From Armillaria gallica (Eukaryota; Basidiomycota; Agaricomycetes; Agaricales; Physalacriaceae): a DNA stretch of 64,000 bases. The notes below the pieces were generated by a model. The model was not told where the DNA came from and did no database searches. It saw only the letters and a list, made by a program, of their open reading frames with translations. Shown here in pieces: positions 34,085-44,659 of the stretch; positions within the stretch are counted from its first letter, which is position 1; the number at the start of each line of letters is the position of its first letter. Both the position numbers and the translations under genes were made by a program. The DNA lies in the NCBI GenBank assembly GCA_037576215.1, contig JBANDB010000016.1, forward strand, positions 372,001 to 436,000, written 5' to 3'.

Positions 34085-34659
34085 AATGTGAGGTCCGGCA
34101 CGGAAAATCTGGAAGCAAAAATATTACCAGAAAGTCCGTCTTCAAATCATCTACATGCCTCTTGTAAACCTGAATGGTGCCTCGAAATTCGTCGACACTG
34201 AAGACAGCTTTGATACCACGGTGTTTCCACTTAATATCATTCAAATCTTGAACCATGCCGTGAAGATACCTGTAACCAGACTATTGAGTAACTGTTGAAG
34301 AACGACAACAATAAAAAACGACAACCCACCCTTCCATTTCCCTGCAGATATCAATAAAACATGAAGTCCCCCCCTCTCCTTGCATACGAATGAGGTCGTT
34401 GATGACGAGAATCATGTTTGCGACACTCTCACAGAGCTTGCTCCTTGGCACTCTCCTTGCTCCTTGTTCTTTGCTTTTTGCTGTAGAGCACAAAGTCAGC
34501 GACAACGTCTGTACGGCGAAGTATAATAAATCGAACATTAAGAAGCCTGAAGACAAGTACGGCGACCTTGGCCACGCTCTCGAGGTATGGAGCACTGTCG
34601 CCTGCTGCTTTGGTGAGACGTGCGACTTGGAGACAGGCATTGAGGGTGGGCATGGTGGT

Positions 34660-35950
34660 TGGTGGTAAGAGGGACTTGCGTTGTAGAGGACGATGTAGAA
34701 GCACGCGTCAAACTCAGAGCCTTGTGCCATGAAGGAAATGTCCTGTAAGATCTGATAAAGCAGTTGAATGTCACAATACTAGTGACAGACTCACTGAGAG
34801 CGATATCCTGCGACAAGTGAATGATGATTATTGAGCCTTTCTGGTCTGTAGATACAATTTTGAACCGGGAGCCCAGCTATGGGAGTTCCATAATCGCATC
34901 TCTTTGCTGAAGACTGCCGATACAGTGTTGAAAAATGTCGGTGGACATGGATGTAAGCTTGGCGAGGGAGAATAACAGGACAGTTAGCAGATACCTCAGG
35001 AGAAGAACACGGCGAGACTTACTGGATGCACATTCAAATATTCATCCTATGTGACTGGAATGCACCATAAAGGGATAACGTCGAGCACCCCAGTCAAAGC
35101 TTGCACTCAGCGCCACCCCTCCCATCCACGGCTTAGAGCTTCTATCCCTAGATGGCAAAGCATTGTTTCAGGATGAAGTGGAACAAAGTCAGGACATCGG
35201 CCAACGGAACCTGGAGTGTCTCTTGTTTGTGACGTATCTATTCCCTGAGACCATTGCCACGGATGAACCAACAACAGTGCGATAACAAAACAGTTTCAGT
35301 CAATCCACGACAGATGGACGGGCTGTCTCGGGGAAACGCAGTGGAGAAGCACCCTGTTCTTCTGTCTACAATTTGAAAGTCACCATGAAGCCGGGTTCAT
35401 GGTCACTAGTCGATGTACCTTGAATGATAATTGGTGCGTATAGCCAGCCTAAGAGTGAATCTAGGTACCGCGACTAAAAAGAAATGCGCCTCACCTGCTC
35501 CATCAGCTCCAGCTCAAGTGCTTCCTTTCCGGCCTATCGATCCGCCTGATAGAAGGAATCGCAGGAAGTGTTGTGGACTCATCCAACACCTCGCGCACTG
35601 CTAGGCCAAACTGCTTGTCCGTGCATCGATAATTATACATTATACTACTCCTCTTCTAGCCTTACCCGAGGCGCAGCTTCCAGACATCACCCAAGAAATT
35701 AGTGTTAGAAATACTTTTGCGCGGTCCGAGCCGTTCACCTTCAGCATTGGGATTTGTCCCCTCAGAACTCTGTCTGCAGGTTGTAATCCGGTCGCTGAAG
35801 CTGCTTGTACACCTCTCAACGATATTGTTTGCATAGCTGCCAGATGGGGGATGATTGAATTATCGGCGTAGAGCAAGAGTAATTCTTTACATAATGATAA
35901 CACCGTAACCGCCAAGACCATCAGATCCTCATCATACGAAGACAACAGAA
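34660..35950. other. Upstream DNA of the split gene and spacer
   Basis: 34.85-35.1 kb holds diverged upstream-module words. 35.44-35.6 kb resembles 21.07-21.23 and 39.67-39.78 kb. A minus-strand 105-codon open segment (35,640-35,957) shows no recognised motif. Confidence 0.4.
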
Positions 35951-35957
35951 GCATCAT

Positions 35958-36681
35958 TCACAGTATGTTGGCTGCAGCTTGGTAGCACTGGTGGTCTTTA
36001 AAAAAAAATAAGGCACTGATTGCAGCAGTTTTTTTTGGAATCCAGATCACGAAATCTTCCTCGGAGTGACGCATCTGCTTGACCTCAAAAAGGCAGTCAC
36101 TCGTTGCATAGATCTACATCAGAGCAATGTAAGCTACAGCACGGGAAATCGGAAGTAGAAGCATACCAAAAAGTCCATCTTCAGATTGTCAACACGCTTC
36201 CTGTAAGCCTGAATGGCATCTTGGTATTCGTCAGCACAGAAGACGCCTTTGATACCACGGTGCTTGCGCTTAGTATCCTTCAAATCTTGAGCCATGCCTT
36301 GGAGATACCTGTCATCAGACCTGTTAGTATCTGTTGAGGTGAAACAGTCGACGGAAGATGCCGCTCACCCTTCCATCTCCCTGCAAATCCCCATAAAATA
36401 GGGGGCTCCCCGCTCCCCTTGCATACAAACGAGGGTATCGATGACAACGATCGTGTTTGCAATACTCTCACAGAGCTCCTTGGTATTCTCCTTGTTCATT
36501 CCTTTTTGCTGTGGAATGCAGAGTAAGCGATGGCATCCATATGATCAAGAACGATTACACAAACCGCGAGTAGCTCAAAGATGACTACCGCGACCTTGGC
36601 CATGCTCTCGAGGTACGGAACACTGTCTCCAGCAGCTTCGGCGAGACGTGCGACCGTGAGGCAGGCGTTGAGTGGAGTCAT
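35958..36681 (-). CDS. Type-1 helical-bundle (MLKL-NTD/HeLo-like) protein, intact copy of the GDS sub-branch
   Basis: Exons 36681-36565, 36508-36369, 36308-36167 and 36113-35958 (117, 140, 142 and 156 nt), introns of 56, 60 and 53 bp with GT..AG borders, open frame of 184 aa. Exon 1 has two extra codons (an Ala-Gly-Asp-Ser loop) shared with the 9.7, 34.6 and 43.4 kb copies, which defines a sub-branch. In exon 4 about 12 codons of the tail are deleted in frame. After the nine-T run the frame continues 14 codons to TGA at 35,960. It is the only copy of its sub-branch that appears functional. Confidence 0.7.
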
Positions 36682-36849
36682 GGTGGTTGGTGGTAAGACT
36701 TGTGCTGTAGAGGGCGATGCAGATGTGCGCACCAACTTGCAGAATCGCAGCACTGTGGCATCATGCAAAGGTGTGTTAGAATCTGATAAGATAACGAAAG
36801 AACGCAAGGATGACGGAAGCTCATCAAAAGCAATATCCGTTGACAACTG

Positions 36850-37560
36850 AATAGGAACTTGCAGACATTTGCAATGCGAACAACGATTTAACATCTCTGG
36901 AGATATGGTCGCTTTCTGTTTTCTTGAGGCCGTCGCTATAATGTTGGAATGCTGGAAGCCCCAGATGATATGAAATAACTCATGAATGGTGTATGCCCGA
37001 CGAAGAAGATACTAAGAAAAAGAAGACACATTTAGTGAAAATTCGAGGATAGGAACTGAAGGAGATGGACTCGATGTCTATCCATAAAGCATCATAAAAT
37101 GGTTTTGCAGCACCTTCACCGAATACCTGCTACCCTTCCTGCCTGCTTTGATGCCCGACGTCAAATAGCTAACTATATTCCAGGCGGTGTATCTGGTCAA
37201 GAAGGGCAATCCTCCCCATATCCGTCGAACGATGCCAGATACCGAAGGTCGCACGCGGAACAAACAAGGTCTAGAGGATGCAGGTGTCGTTGAGCGTAGC
37301 ACATTTCCGGTGCATGCCTAGGGCTTCTCATGGAAATGTACAGATTAGTGATGAGACAAGCATAGACAAGTCCACTGGGAAGAAGACACGAACCTGCGAA
37401 GTATGCATTGACTTGAGGCCAGGCTATATGTATATCTGTTAACGAAGTCAAAATGATGAAGATAAGTCTCCGTGACTAGTGAATGTTTGAAAGCACGCTC
37501 GACTTCGGTTGCTTGTAACCATAATACGGTTGGAGTCGAAGCTAATCAGTGAAGCGCACG
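36850..37560. repeat. Upstream module of the 36 kb gene
   Basis: Same landmarks as 3.44-4.15 kb (CCATAAAGCATCATAAAATGG near 37,081; CCCCATATCCGTCGAACG near 37,215). No stable reading frame. Confidence 0.5.
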
Positions 37561-37599
37561 CTTAGTTTTGGTCTAGGGACCTGTTTCCGGTTGCAATTC

Positions 37600-37860
37600 C
37601 ATCGTCGAAGCAGAGGGAGTGAAGCGGCCTTTGTGACGGCTGTTGCTCTTGCAGTTTCATGTCGACGGTAGTGCCAGGACAAGGAATATTCGTCTCGTGT
37701 CAGTAGGGATAGAGGGAGGATAGTCATATTATCGACGATAAGGTGGGTGGCAGAGAAAACGCTGGACATTCCCACACCATCAACGCGATTTCAGGCCAGA
37801 GTGGCAGTCTTGACTCCAACCTTGTCAATTTAGTCAGAGCAGCTGAGGTGACTGTGTGCA
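37600..37860 (+). other. SHAINAF module copy beside the 36 kb gene
   Basis: Contains ATTCCCACACCATCAACGCG (near 37,768), giving a His-Thr-Ile-Asn-Ala-Ile segment. It points away from the minus-strand gene, like its relatives. The frame is short and degenerate. Confidence 0.35.
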
Positions 37861-37899
37861 TTTGTCCATTCAGTGTCCATATCTGCCTCCAAATTGGAA

Positions 37900-38550
37900 G
37901 CACACCATTCCCTAGAACGAATCAGATATGAGAAGGCCAGAGGAAAACAAGAAAGCCGCGTGCTGACCACTGTTACACACATTCCCGGGCTTCTGGCTCC
38001 CGAAGCCAAGGCATTGGTTTTCATACTAAAGCGACTGCAGCTACCTCTGTATATAGAACACGCGTCTGCACACGTATCCTACATGGTCGATCCGGTCACA
38101 ATATTCTTGAAGGCATTTATAGCAGAGGTGTCGTGATGACATCTCTGTCAAGTAGTTGGACCTTGCTTGTCGCTATCCGTGTAAACTTTCTCGAAGCCTC
38201 CGCGAACAGTTCATGATCTCGACAAGATTCGGTTTCCCCCATGGCGGGGAGAATATTGAATGCATATAACATAGGAAACGACATTGGGCATGTGATAGGT
38301 ACTAGTACCGGACAGCGTCTATCATAGACGCCTTTACGGGCATCATAAGGAAACAATGCTCACCTTTGGTACATGAGGAAATTCAAGAAAGAAATTGTCA
38401 CATAAACCCTGAATCGTTCATTGTCAGGACTGACGACGGCAACAGGAGACTGGGCATGTGCCTACAGCCATGAAAAGTATTGGATGTTACTTCAACATCC
38501 CTAGCAAGAATGCTATGGAGGTATATCGTTAGCGAAAAACAAAAGGATGA
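37900..38550. other. Spacer before BTB relic C
   Basis: Partly similar to 17.2-17.8 and 25.95-26.2 kb (for example AACGAATCAGATATGAGAAGG near 37,917). No gene is recognised. Confidence 0.35.
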
Positions 38551-38559
38551 TGAGTCGCC

Positions 38560-39400
38560 CTAACCTTGGCTTCATGCCGTTTCCAGCAGCTCAGTCAGAC
38601 ATTTCCTCACCCTCTCCAACACCTTCAGCCTATCATACGCCAACCTCCCACATCCGGACACTTCTCCGTCCAACAAGCATCAAGCATCCATCTCCTTCCA
38701 CTCTGCTATCTCCAACAAACATAGTCCAACTCCCGATGGCCTCGCGTCCATTCCCCAAAACACCTTCCACACCAGCGCCATTCATGCTGACGAGACCCAT
38801 CAACCAACCACACCAACCACACCTCGCGTCCCATTCCGTACCCTTCCAAAGCTCGTCCCACCGCTTCCGGTAATGCTTGAACGTTCTGAACACCAGTGAG
38901 CTCATCGAGATCCGCTGCAGCGATTCCTGATTCTTCTCATCGCGGAGAGATAAACCCCGCATATGCTTCGAAGCGAACTTGGCTTCCTCTTCCCACCCGA
39001 ACCTTGCCGCTACCGCATACACCCAGAATGGCTCTCATAGGAATTCATGTGCAGCGATAACTACGCCTATGATATCTGTCGCACCTCCCACGAGCGCTCT
39101 AGGCTCAGCACACCTTCGAGATTGTCAAAGGGTCACCAAGGAGGGATCTCAAGACCGCTGAGTATCCGTAGCAGCCATTTGAGGACGACAATATGTTCAT
39201 AGATGCAAATATACTTGCTATCTGGTTCAGGCGGGAAAGAACTGGACGAGACGGGAAGTACATGGTAAACCACTGCAAGACAGCGGATGGGAGACGGTAT
39301 AGGGTGCAATCGAGTGAGGATAGGACTGTATTGGCACCTGCGGCATTGAAGCCACGATGGTATGTTGCTGTGCGATCTCACAATGCCGTCGTAGAAGTAA
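38560..39400 (-). pseudogene. BTB/POZ relic C (best-preserved tail)
   Basis: On the minus strand a continuous segment (about 39,020-38,830) reads VYAVAARFGWEEEAKFASKH, then ISMSSL-FRTFKHYRKRWDELW, then EWDARC. This is the characteristic region C-terminal to the BTB fold in mushroom BTB proteins (the Tyr-Ala-Ile-Ala...Gly-Trp-Glu-Glu-Glu-Ala signature). The BTB start (HRGFNAAGANTVLSSLD...LPSAVL) lies near 39,365-39,275. The CXXC tail that follows EWDARC is frame-shifted relative to relic B, and the middle section is degenerate. Confidence 0.6.
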
Positions 39401-39669
39401 GAAAGGAAGATGGAAATATGGACCTGGTGACTGTGCAGGGTGTTGATGGACTCGTTGCCGCATCCTCGTTCTGGTAATTCGAGTCTCATCGGCATGAACA
39501 GAGGCCATCGCCGCTTAGCTCTGAGATACAGACAGGACATACATGGAATCAAATGCTGCTAGAATTGTAGGATGAATTGTAAGCATCGAATGGTATGGAT
39601 GCACGTACCTACGTCAAAATCAAGACAAGGCTGTTGGCACTAGTCGATACACCCTAGACGCACGATAAC

Positions 39670-40300
39670 TAGCGCATATAGCCAGTCAAACGATAAATAT
39701 AGGTGGCCCTCAGCTCAAGTCCTTCCTTTCCGCCGCATAAATCCGCCTGCTTCAAAGAATCGGGGAATGTTGGACCATGCAATTGAACGTTCAGTGGCCC
39801 CTAGATGACAGTGTCACCATGGCGGCCTGGGTGCATGACCTAGGATGGCTTGATTATCGACGCGGGGAAAGGGCAAGGAAGTGAGACGAAAAGCGCCAAT
39901 AGTTCCCACGCCATCAACACGATGTCTCATTGGGCCGGATAAGCAAGCGGTTGATCCCGCCTCTACCATGACTTGGCCTCGTACAAAGACAACTTTCTGC
40001 AAGATCTATTTCGACACCCGTTGCGCTTCTATACTAGTGGATATGCTCCTTCCCGTCGAACTTGCTCTATATCATATAAACAAGAAACAAAAGACCGACT
40101 TCTGCTCATTGCGGAATCACAAATTGTGCGACTAGAGCGAATGCGTCTCCTGGTAATCGTCGTACTCCGCTGCTGCGCTAAGCACTCCTCTACGCCGCAC
40201 AATAGTCCTCAATTCATACTCGCTGACTTTAACTTATGATGGTCTTCCCCTTCAAATTTTGATCAGGGTGATCTGATTCCTGTAATACTCCCACATAAAC
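39670..40300 (+). repeat. Diverged relative of 21.07-21.70 kb
   Basis: Includes the SHAI-type segment (39,905 GTTCCCACGCCATCAACACG) and the Leu/Arg-rich open segment at 39,973-40,239 with a KTKDRLLLI-like pattern. Same order and orientation as in units A and B. Confidence 0.5.
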
Positions 40301-40784
40301 CACTCACCCAGCTTTTACCAATCAGCTCGGTGATCGTGGCCCTCCAACCAAGGATTACTATCACTGAAGCAAGCGACGCAGCTACCAGAAGCCCAAAGAC
40401 CTAGACCCATAACTCTTGCCCCTGACTCTGCGGTGTCAAGAAAAGAAAGAAAAGAACAAACAAGACAACGGATGTGAAGGAGCTGTGCCACAGCATTATG
40501 GATACAGTCCTCAATCAGGCAAACACTTGTCTGTATGCATGGGGAACAAGAAGCAGCTTATTTCCGTGACATTGGCGCAGAGATGGAAGGGACAGTCACC
40601 GTTCTCCCATGCTGTGGTTCCTCTGCAGCTAATAGTCACCTCACTGGCATAGCCCGCGATCTGAAAGACGCACAGCCCAAACACGGCAGGGGTTTCTCAA
40701 TGTCAACAAATTCCAAGACAGCATCCAAGGTTATAAGAAACGCGTCAATGACTGGAAGATGGACTTCTTGGCATGCGCACTTTC

Positions 40785-40793
40785 GTTTTGCGA
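40785..40793. repeat. Target-site duplication GTTTTGCGA, left
   Basis: Repeated at 41,745-41,753. Relic B has a single GCTTTGCGA at the same place (about 23,276). Confidence 0.8.
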
Positions 40794-41744
40794 GGGCACA
40801 GTGAATTTCGCGTTTGCATGATGTGTTCATGCGTTCGGTGCGTTTGCGTTAATGCATTGATGCGTTCGATGCATGTGCGTGCGTGACAGACATGCGTTTT
40901 CGCGTTTCTTGTCATTTCGGTGCATGGTCACAGCCTATATTCTGCCAGCTAGGAAGGATGATTGCACGTGGCCCCGATGCCAAGTGGACGACCAGCCAAG
41001 CGCTCTCGAAAAAAGGGAACTTAGAGCACTGCTGTTAGAAAATATATATGTATCATTAGTATTATTATGCACTAAATTTAACCTCACATTGACTCTGAAT
41101 GTCCGAGTAGTCTCTTCACTGCTTAGCGGGCGACCATCCATGTCCAAGTCCAAGTCGGATTGATCTTGAAAGTTCTTGAACTAAATTTGAGAACAGTGAA
41201 GAGGTTCCTGTTTAATCAAACAATTTTATGGGTATTCTAATGGTATGAGACAGTATAAAATGCTGTTTGCTAAGAAAGAAGTGCTGAGGAACACGATGTG
41301 GGGTTGAACTTTGGTTGAACTCACTTAACGCACCTAAAAGGCACCTGTCACAAATGTGTCACAGTCACACGCGTGGATGCGTTCTATTTTGAACGCATGC
41401 GTTTTTTGTCCTAACGCATGCGTGAGGACCTGCGAGATGTGCGTTCAAATTTTAGTTAATATGCGAGATGCGTTCTGATTTAATCATTGATTGTGTCTTA
41501 TAGCACGACATACAGAGCATTCTCTAAGGTACGGATACACGCCACAAGCATCAGTTTTACTTATAATGTGAGTTACAATACAGATACATGATTGTGGATA
41601 GCCAGTGATGCCTTCATGGGAGGTTAATGGTGATAATGGTCTAATCCTGAATGCACCAAAACGCACCGAACGCATACTACCCGAACGCACCAAACGCAAC
41701 AAAACGCAAAAACGCATCACGCAAACGCGAAATTCTCCCGGCCC
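40794..41744. mobile_element. 951-bp terminal-inverted-repeat element with GCGTT subterminal arrays
   Basis: Begins GGGC and ends GCCC. After a short mismatched stretch, GAATTTCGCGTTTGC is inverted at both ends and extends with few mismatches to TGATG-GTT. Both ends are packed with GCGTT words (reverse AACGC), at least ten per side. It lacks a transposase frame and is therefore non-autonomous. The 9-bp duplication favours a Mutator-like origin, but 8-bp families (hAT, KDZ) are not excluded if the border is read differently. Confidence 0.82.
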
Positions 41745-42029
41745 GTTTTGCGAAGACGATGATCTGGCTCCTTACGTGCTGTAGATCCACATTCCGGGGG
41801 ACAGTATGATGGCGCTTATTGAGATCCGCCACATCCTCGCCGAGATTCGAAACATGAAGGCAACAGCATCGAAAGAAGGATCAGTGGATTCTGGATCCAG
41901 GTATCCCCATGCTCGGATTTATAGAAAGGATAGCATACGACAAGTAGTAACAACAAACCGTCTCTACTACTTACTCGCGGCACTTGTATCTGTAACTATT
42001 AAAACTGAACCGAGAATCTGCAAATAATT

Positions 42030-42700
42030 ATGAGTCACAGGCTTCAGCTCCTGAGCGTTCAGTGCGAAACGGGGATAGTCTAGGACTCCTTAGAAAGTAA
42101 ACAATATCTTCATGGTTGACTTTGGTCACCATGTAGGAAATGTTTCTCTCCACATTTTGGTTCTGTCGAAGGGCATATTCACTAGTCTGACATCCTGGCT
42201 TGATTTGCCGGGTGAAAGTCAAGGGGTAAGTAAGTATTGTAAGAACGTGCGACAAGTAATATGCTATCGAGCCAGAATTTAAATCTTGACTTTGTGTTCA
42301 TGTGGGATATGGCCAAAGATGCCGTGGAAAGAGAAGTATATCAACATAGCTACGTTGAAAGCTCCTACTAACCGAATGGGTGGAAACAGCCCTCTCTCTA
42401 CTTATCCTTCAGCCAAGTGTTCCGGTCCACTGAAAAACGACCATACCAATGCTTGGAACGTAATTGTTAGCGCCCGGTTCCAATTAATTGGCTGCTAGTG
42501 GAATAATTCACTGTCTTGTGCTAGTAAAGCAACAATTTTACGCCTTCCATGGGAGCTGCGAAACGAAGTGTATTGAGCTTTGGACGTAGGTGTGAGAAGC
42601 ATTAAGTCTAAGTATACTGGAACGGTAAAGCTTTTAATAAAAAGCCTGTGGCCGATCAATCGATCAGGCCGAAGGGATCAAAAAAAAAAAATTCCATCAC
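42030..42700. repeat. Conserved spacer, third copy
   Basis: Counterpart of 14.89-15.66 kb, to which it looks closer than the unit B copy does. A run of ten A at 42,681 and nothing coding. Confidence 0.55.
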
Positions 42701-42715
42701 GTTGAGATCAAGGTA

Positions 42716-43426
42716 TTAAAAGAAAATGGCAGTGATTGCAACAGGCTTTTTCGGGATCCGGAAAACGAACTCCTCCGAGTCCTCCACAGCAGCCTGTGGC
42801 GTCAAATTCATCAACAGGCAGTGAATCTGCGTGACCTTCGAATTGCAGTCACCCAATGAATGGATCTACAGCAGAACGTGAGATGCCGCACGAAAAATAT
42901 GGAAGCAGAAATATTACCACAAAGTCCATCTTCAGATCATCTACGCGTCTCCTGTAAGCCTGGATGGCGTCTCTGAAATCGTCGACGCAGAAGACGCCTC
43001 TAAAGCCACGGTGTTTGAGCTTAATATCCTTCATATCTTGCGCCATCCTTTGAAGATACCTATAAACAGACCGTTGAGTAGCTGTTGAAGAAAGAGAGTA
43101 AATGGGAACAGCAGCTCACCTTTCCATCTCCCCGCAAATTTCGATATAACACGAAGTTCCTTCTTGCATACGAACGAGGTCATTGATGACGAGGATCGTG
43201 TTTGCAATGCTCTCACAGAGCTCCTTGGCACTTTCCTTGTTCTTTGCCTTTTGCTGTACAACGCAGAATCAGCGACAACATCCGTACAGCGAAGTATAGC
43301 AAACCGAAAATCAAGGAGCTTGAAGACGAGTACGGCGATCTTGGCCACGCTCTCGAGGTATGGAATACTGTCACCTGCGGCTTCGGCGAGACGTGCGACT
43401 TGGAGACAGGCGTTGAGGGCGGGCAT
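42716..43426 (-). pseudogene. Type-1 gene copy with a lost intron 1 donor
   Basis: Exon 1 (43426-43310, 117 nt) is followed by TT where other copies have the GT donor. Exon 2 (from 43,253), exon 3 (ending near 42,917) and exon 4 (to TAA 42,718-42,716) are open and keep canonical junctions. Exon 2 has a 9-bp in-frame deletion. With intron 1 retained, the frame runs on into a different reading of exon 2, so the normal protein is not made unless a cryptic donor is used. Here the T run at the end is interrupted (ATTTTCTTTTAA). Confidence 0.68.
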
Positions 43427-43549
43427 GGTGGTTGGTGGTAAAAGATAATTGTGCTGTAGAGAGCGATGCAGAAGCCAGCATCAAACTCGCAATGCTATGG
43501 CGCCAAGGAATGGTGCTGTAGAATCTGATAAGATACCCGAAGAACGCAT

Positions 43550-44120
43550 AATTACGTATACTGACCGAGAGTGATATCCCGCAAGAAGCAGATACGAACT
43601 CGGAGACGTCCGAAAGGCGAACGACGATTTACTACACCTGCAGCTATGATTGCATTGTACATCCTCGAGGCCTTCGCCATACTGTTGGAAGGGCTGGTAC
43701 CGAAGATGTCATAGAACAGTGGACATCGTCTGCAATCGTAAATAGTATATGCCTAGAAAGAAAGAGACAGTTGGGAGAAATCCGAGGAGAAGACCAGAGC
43801 AAGACTTACTTGATGTATATCCATGCCATCTAAGGCCTCATGAGGATCTTTGGATTTATCCACCGATGGTATCACAAAGCACAATCATCCCCATGTTGAT
43901 CGAACGATGTCAGATGCCGATGGAAGCGAACAGGCCAAAGAAGGTTTGACGCGTGCAGGCGTCCGGCATGTAGTACTTGGCTGGGGCTTCGAATGGTACT
44001 GTGTGCTGGGAGCCAATGTATAATTCGAGGGCTAACGCTTGACGTCCACGAGAAGCAGATATGAAGTACGCATGAATTCAAGCCTGTGATATTAAAAAGT
44101 CAAAATTATGATAATTCAGC
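43550..44120. repeat. Upstream module of the 43 kb copy
   Basis: Shares the CCATGCCATCTAAGGC and CCCCATGTTGATCGAACG words with the other upstream modules. No stable reading frame. Confidence 0.45.
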
Positions 44121-44146
44121 AGAACTAGTCAACGCACCTTCCATCG

Positions 44147-44632
44147 TTGGTTTCTCCAGCTGCTCATAAAGCAACTCCGTTCGCGCAGCTTGAGTCTGCC
44201 GCCTGGCTCAGATTGCAATTTCAAAAAGCAATGCAGAGGGAATGCAGTGGCCTTTGGACCAAGATGTCGCTCTTGCAGTTTCGTCTCGACGGTAGTTTTA
44301 GTGTGGCGGCGACAAGGTCGCTAGACCACGGGCGCACGACAGGGCGTTCCTGGGATAGTCAGATCATCGACGGAGGAGTGGATGACAGAGAAAATGCCAG
44401 AAGTTCCCACGCCATCAACGCGTTTCTTCGTCGGGCCGGACAGGCTGTTGTTCCCATTCTCAACGAGTTTGGTCCGACGGTCCGACTCTCTTCCAACAGT
44501 AATTCTCTGCATGATCTCTTCCGATCTCTGGTACGTTTTATCCTTGTTAATCTCATAGTATATATAGGATTTCTCGGTTTCCTAGTGTGTGGCGAGGAAG
44601 GATTGGTAACGACAGAGGAAGGATTTCTGTAA
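44147..44632 (+). CDS. Divergent SHAINAF-module protein, longest open copy (function unknown)
   Basis: A 161-codon open frame, head-to-head with the minus-strand type-1 copy. It carries GLWTKMSLLQFRLDGSFS, then SQIIDGGVDDREN, SSHAINAFLRRAGQAVV and LHDLFRSL segments that recur, in the same order, beside several other type-1 genes. The last 30 residues are hydrophobic and may be read-through of an intron, since GTACGT follows the LFRSL codons at 44,531. I do not recognise the family. That the same motifs recur in six units of differing divergence suggests a real exon, but most copies have frame breaks. Confidence 0.42.
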   Translation: MVSPAAHKATPFAQLESAAWLRLQFQKAMQRECSGLWTKMSLLQFRLDGSFSVAATRSLDHGRTTGRSWDSQIIDGGVDDRENARSSHAINAFLRRAGQAVVPILNEFGPTVRLSSNSNSLHDLFRSLVRFILVNLIVYIGFLGFLVCGEEGLVTTEEGFL

Positions 44633-44659
44633 TTGAGGCGAGGTTGAAGCATACCATGG

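Larger units (their letters stand above)
29068..34653 (-). pseudogene. Type-1 gene copy split by a copia retrotransposon
   Basis: Exon 1 (34653-34537), exon 2 (from 34490) and exon 3 lie right of the retrotransposon; exon 4 (about 29,248-29,068) lies left of it. The element sits within intron 3: a donor-side remnant (34,085-34,130) and an acceptor-side remnant ending TGTAG (about 29,243) flank it, with AATGT duplicated. Exon 2 also has two small insertions (7 and 4 bases) that shift the frame, so the gene was or became non-functional apart from the insertion. Confidence 0.75.
40408..42027 (+). pseudogene. Type-2 family gene relic C, interrupted by a 951-bp element
   Basis: Lacks exon 1. The exon 2-like segment (about 40,437-40,590) has a frameshift. 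The exon 3-like segment ends near 40,770, and the last exon resumes at about 41,788 with the type-2 tail (Ala-Leu-Ile-Glu-Ile-Arg-His). The intron between them carries the inserted element. Relics A and B provide the uninterrupted sequence. Confidence 0.65.

Noticed and set aside
34053..34256. Minus-strand open frame crossing from type-1 exon 3 into the LTR
   Set aside because: It ignores the exon 3 donor and exists only because of the insertion; not a gene.
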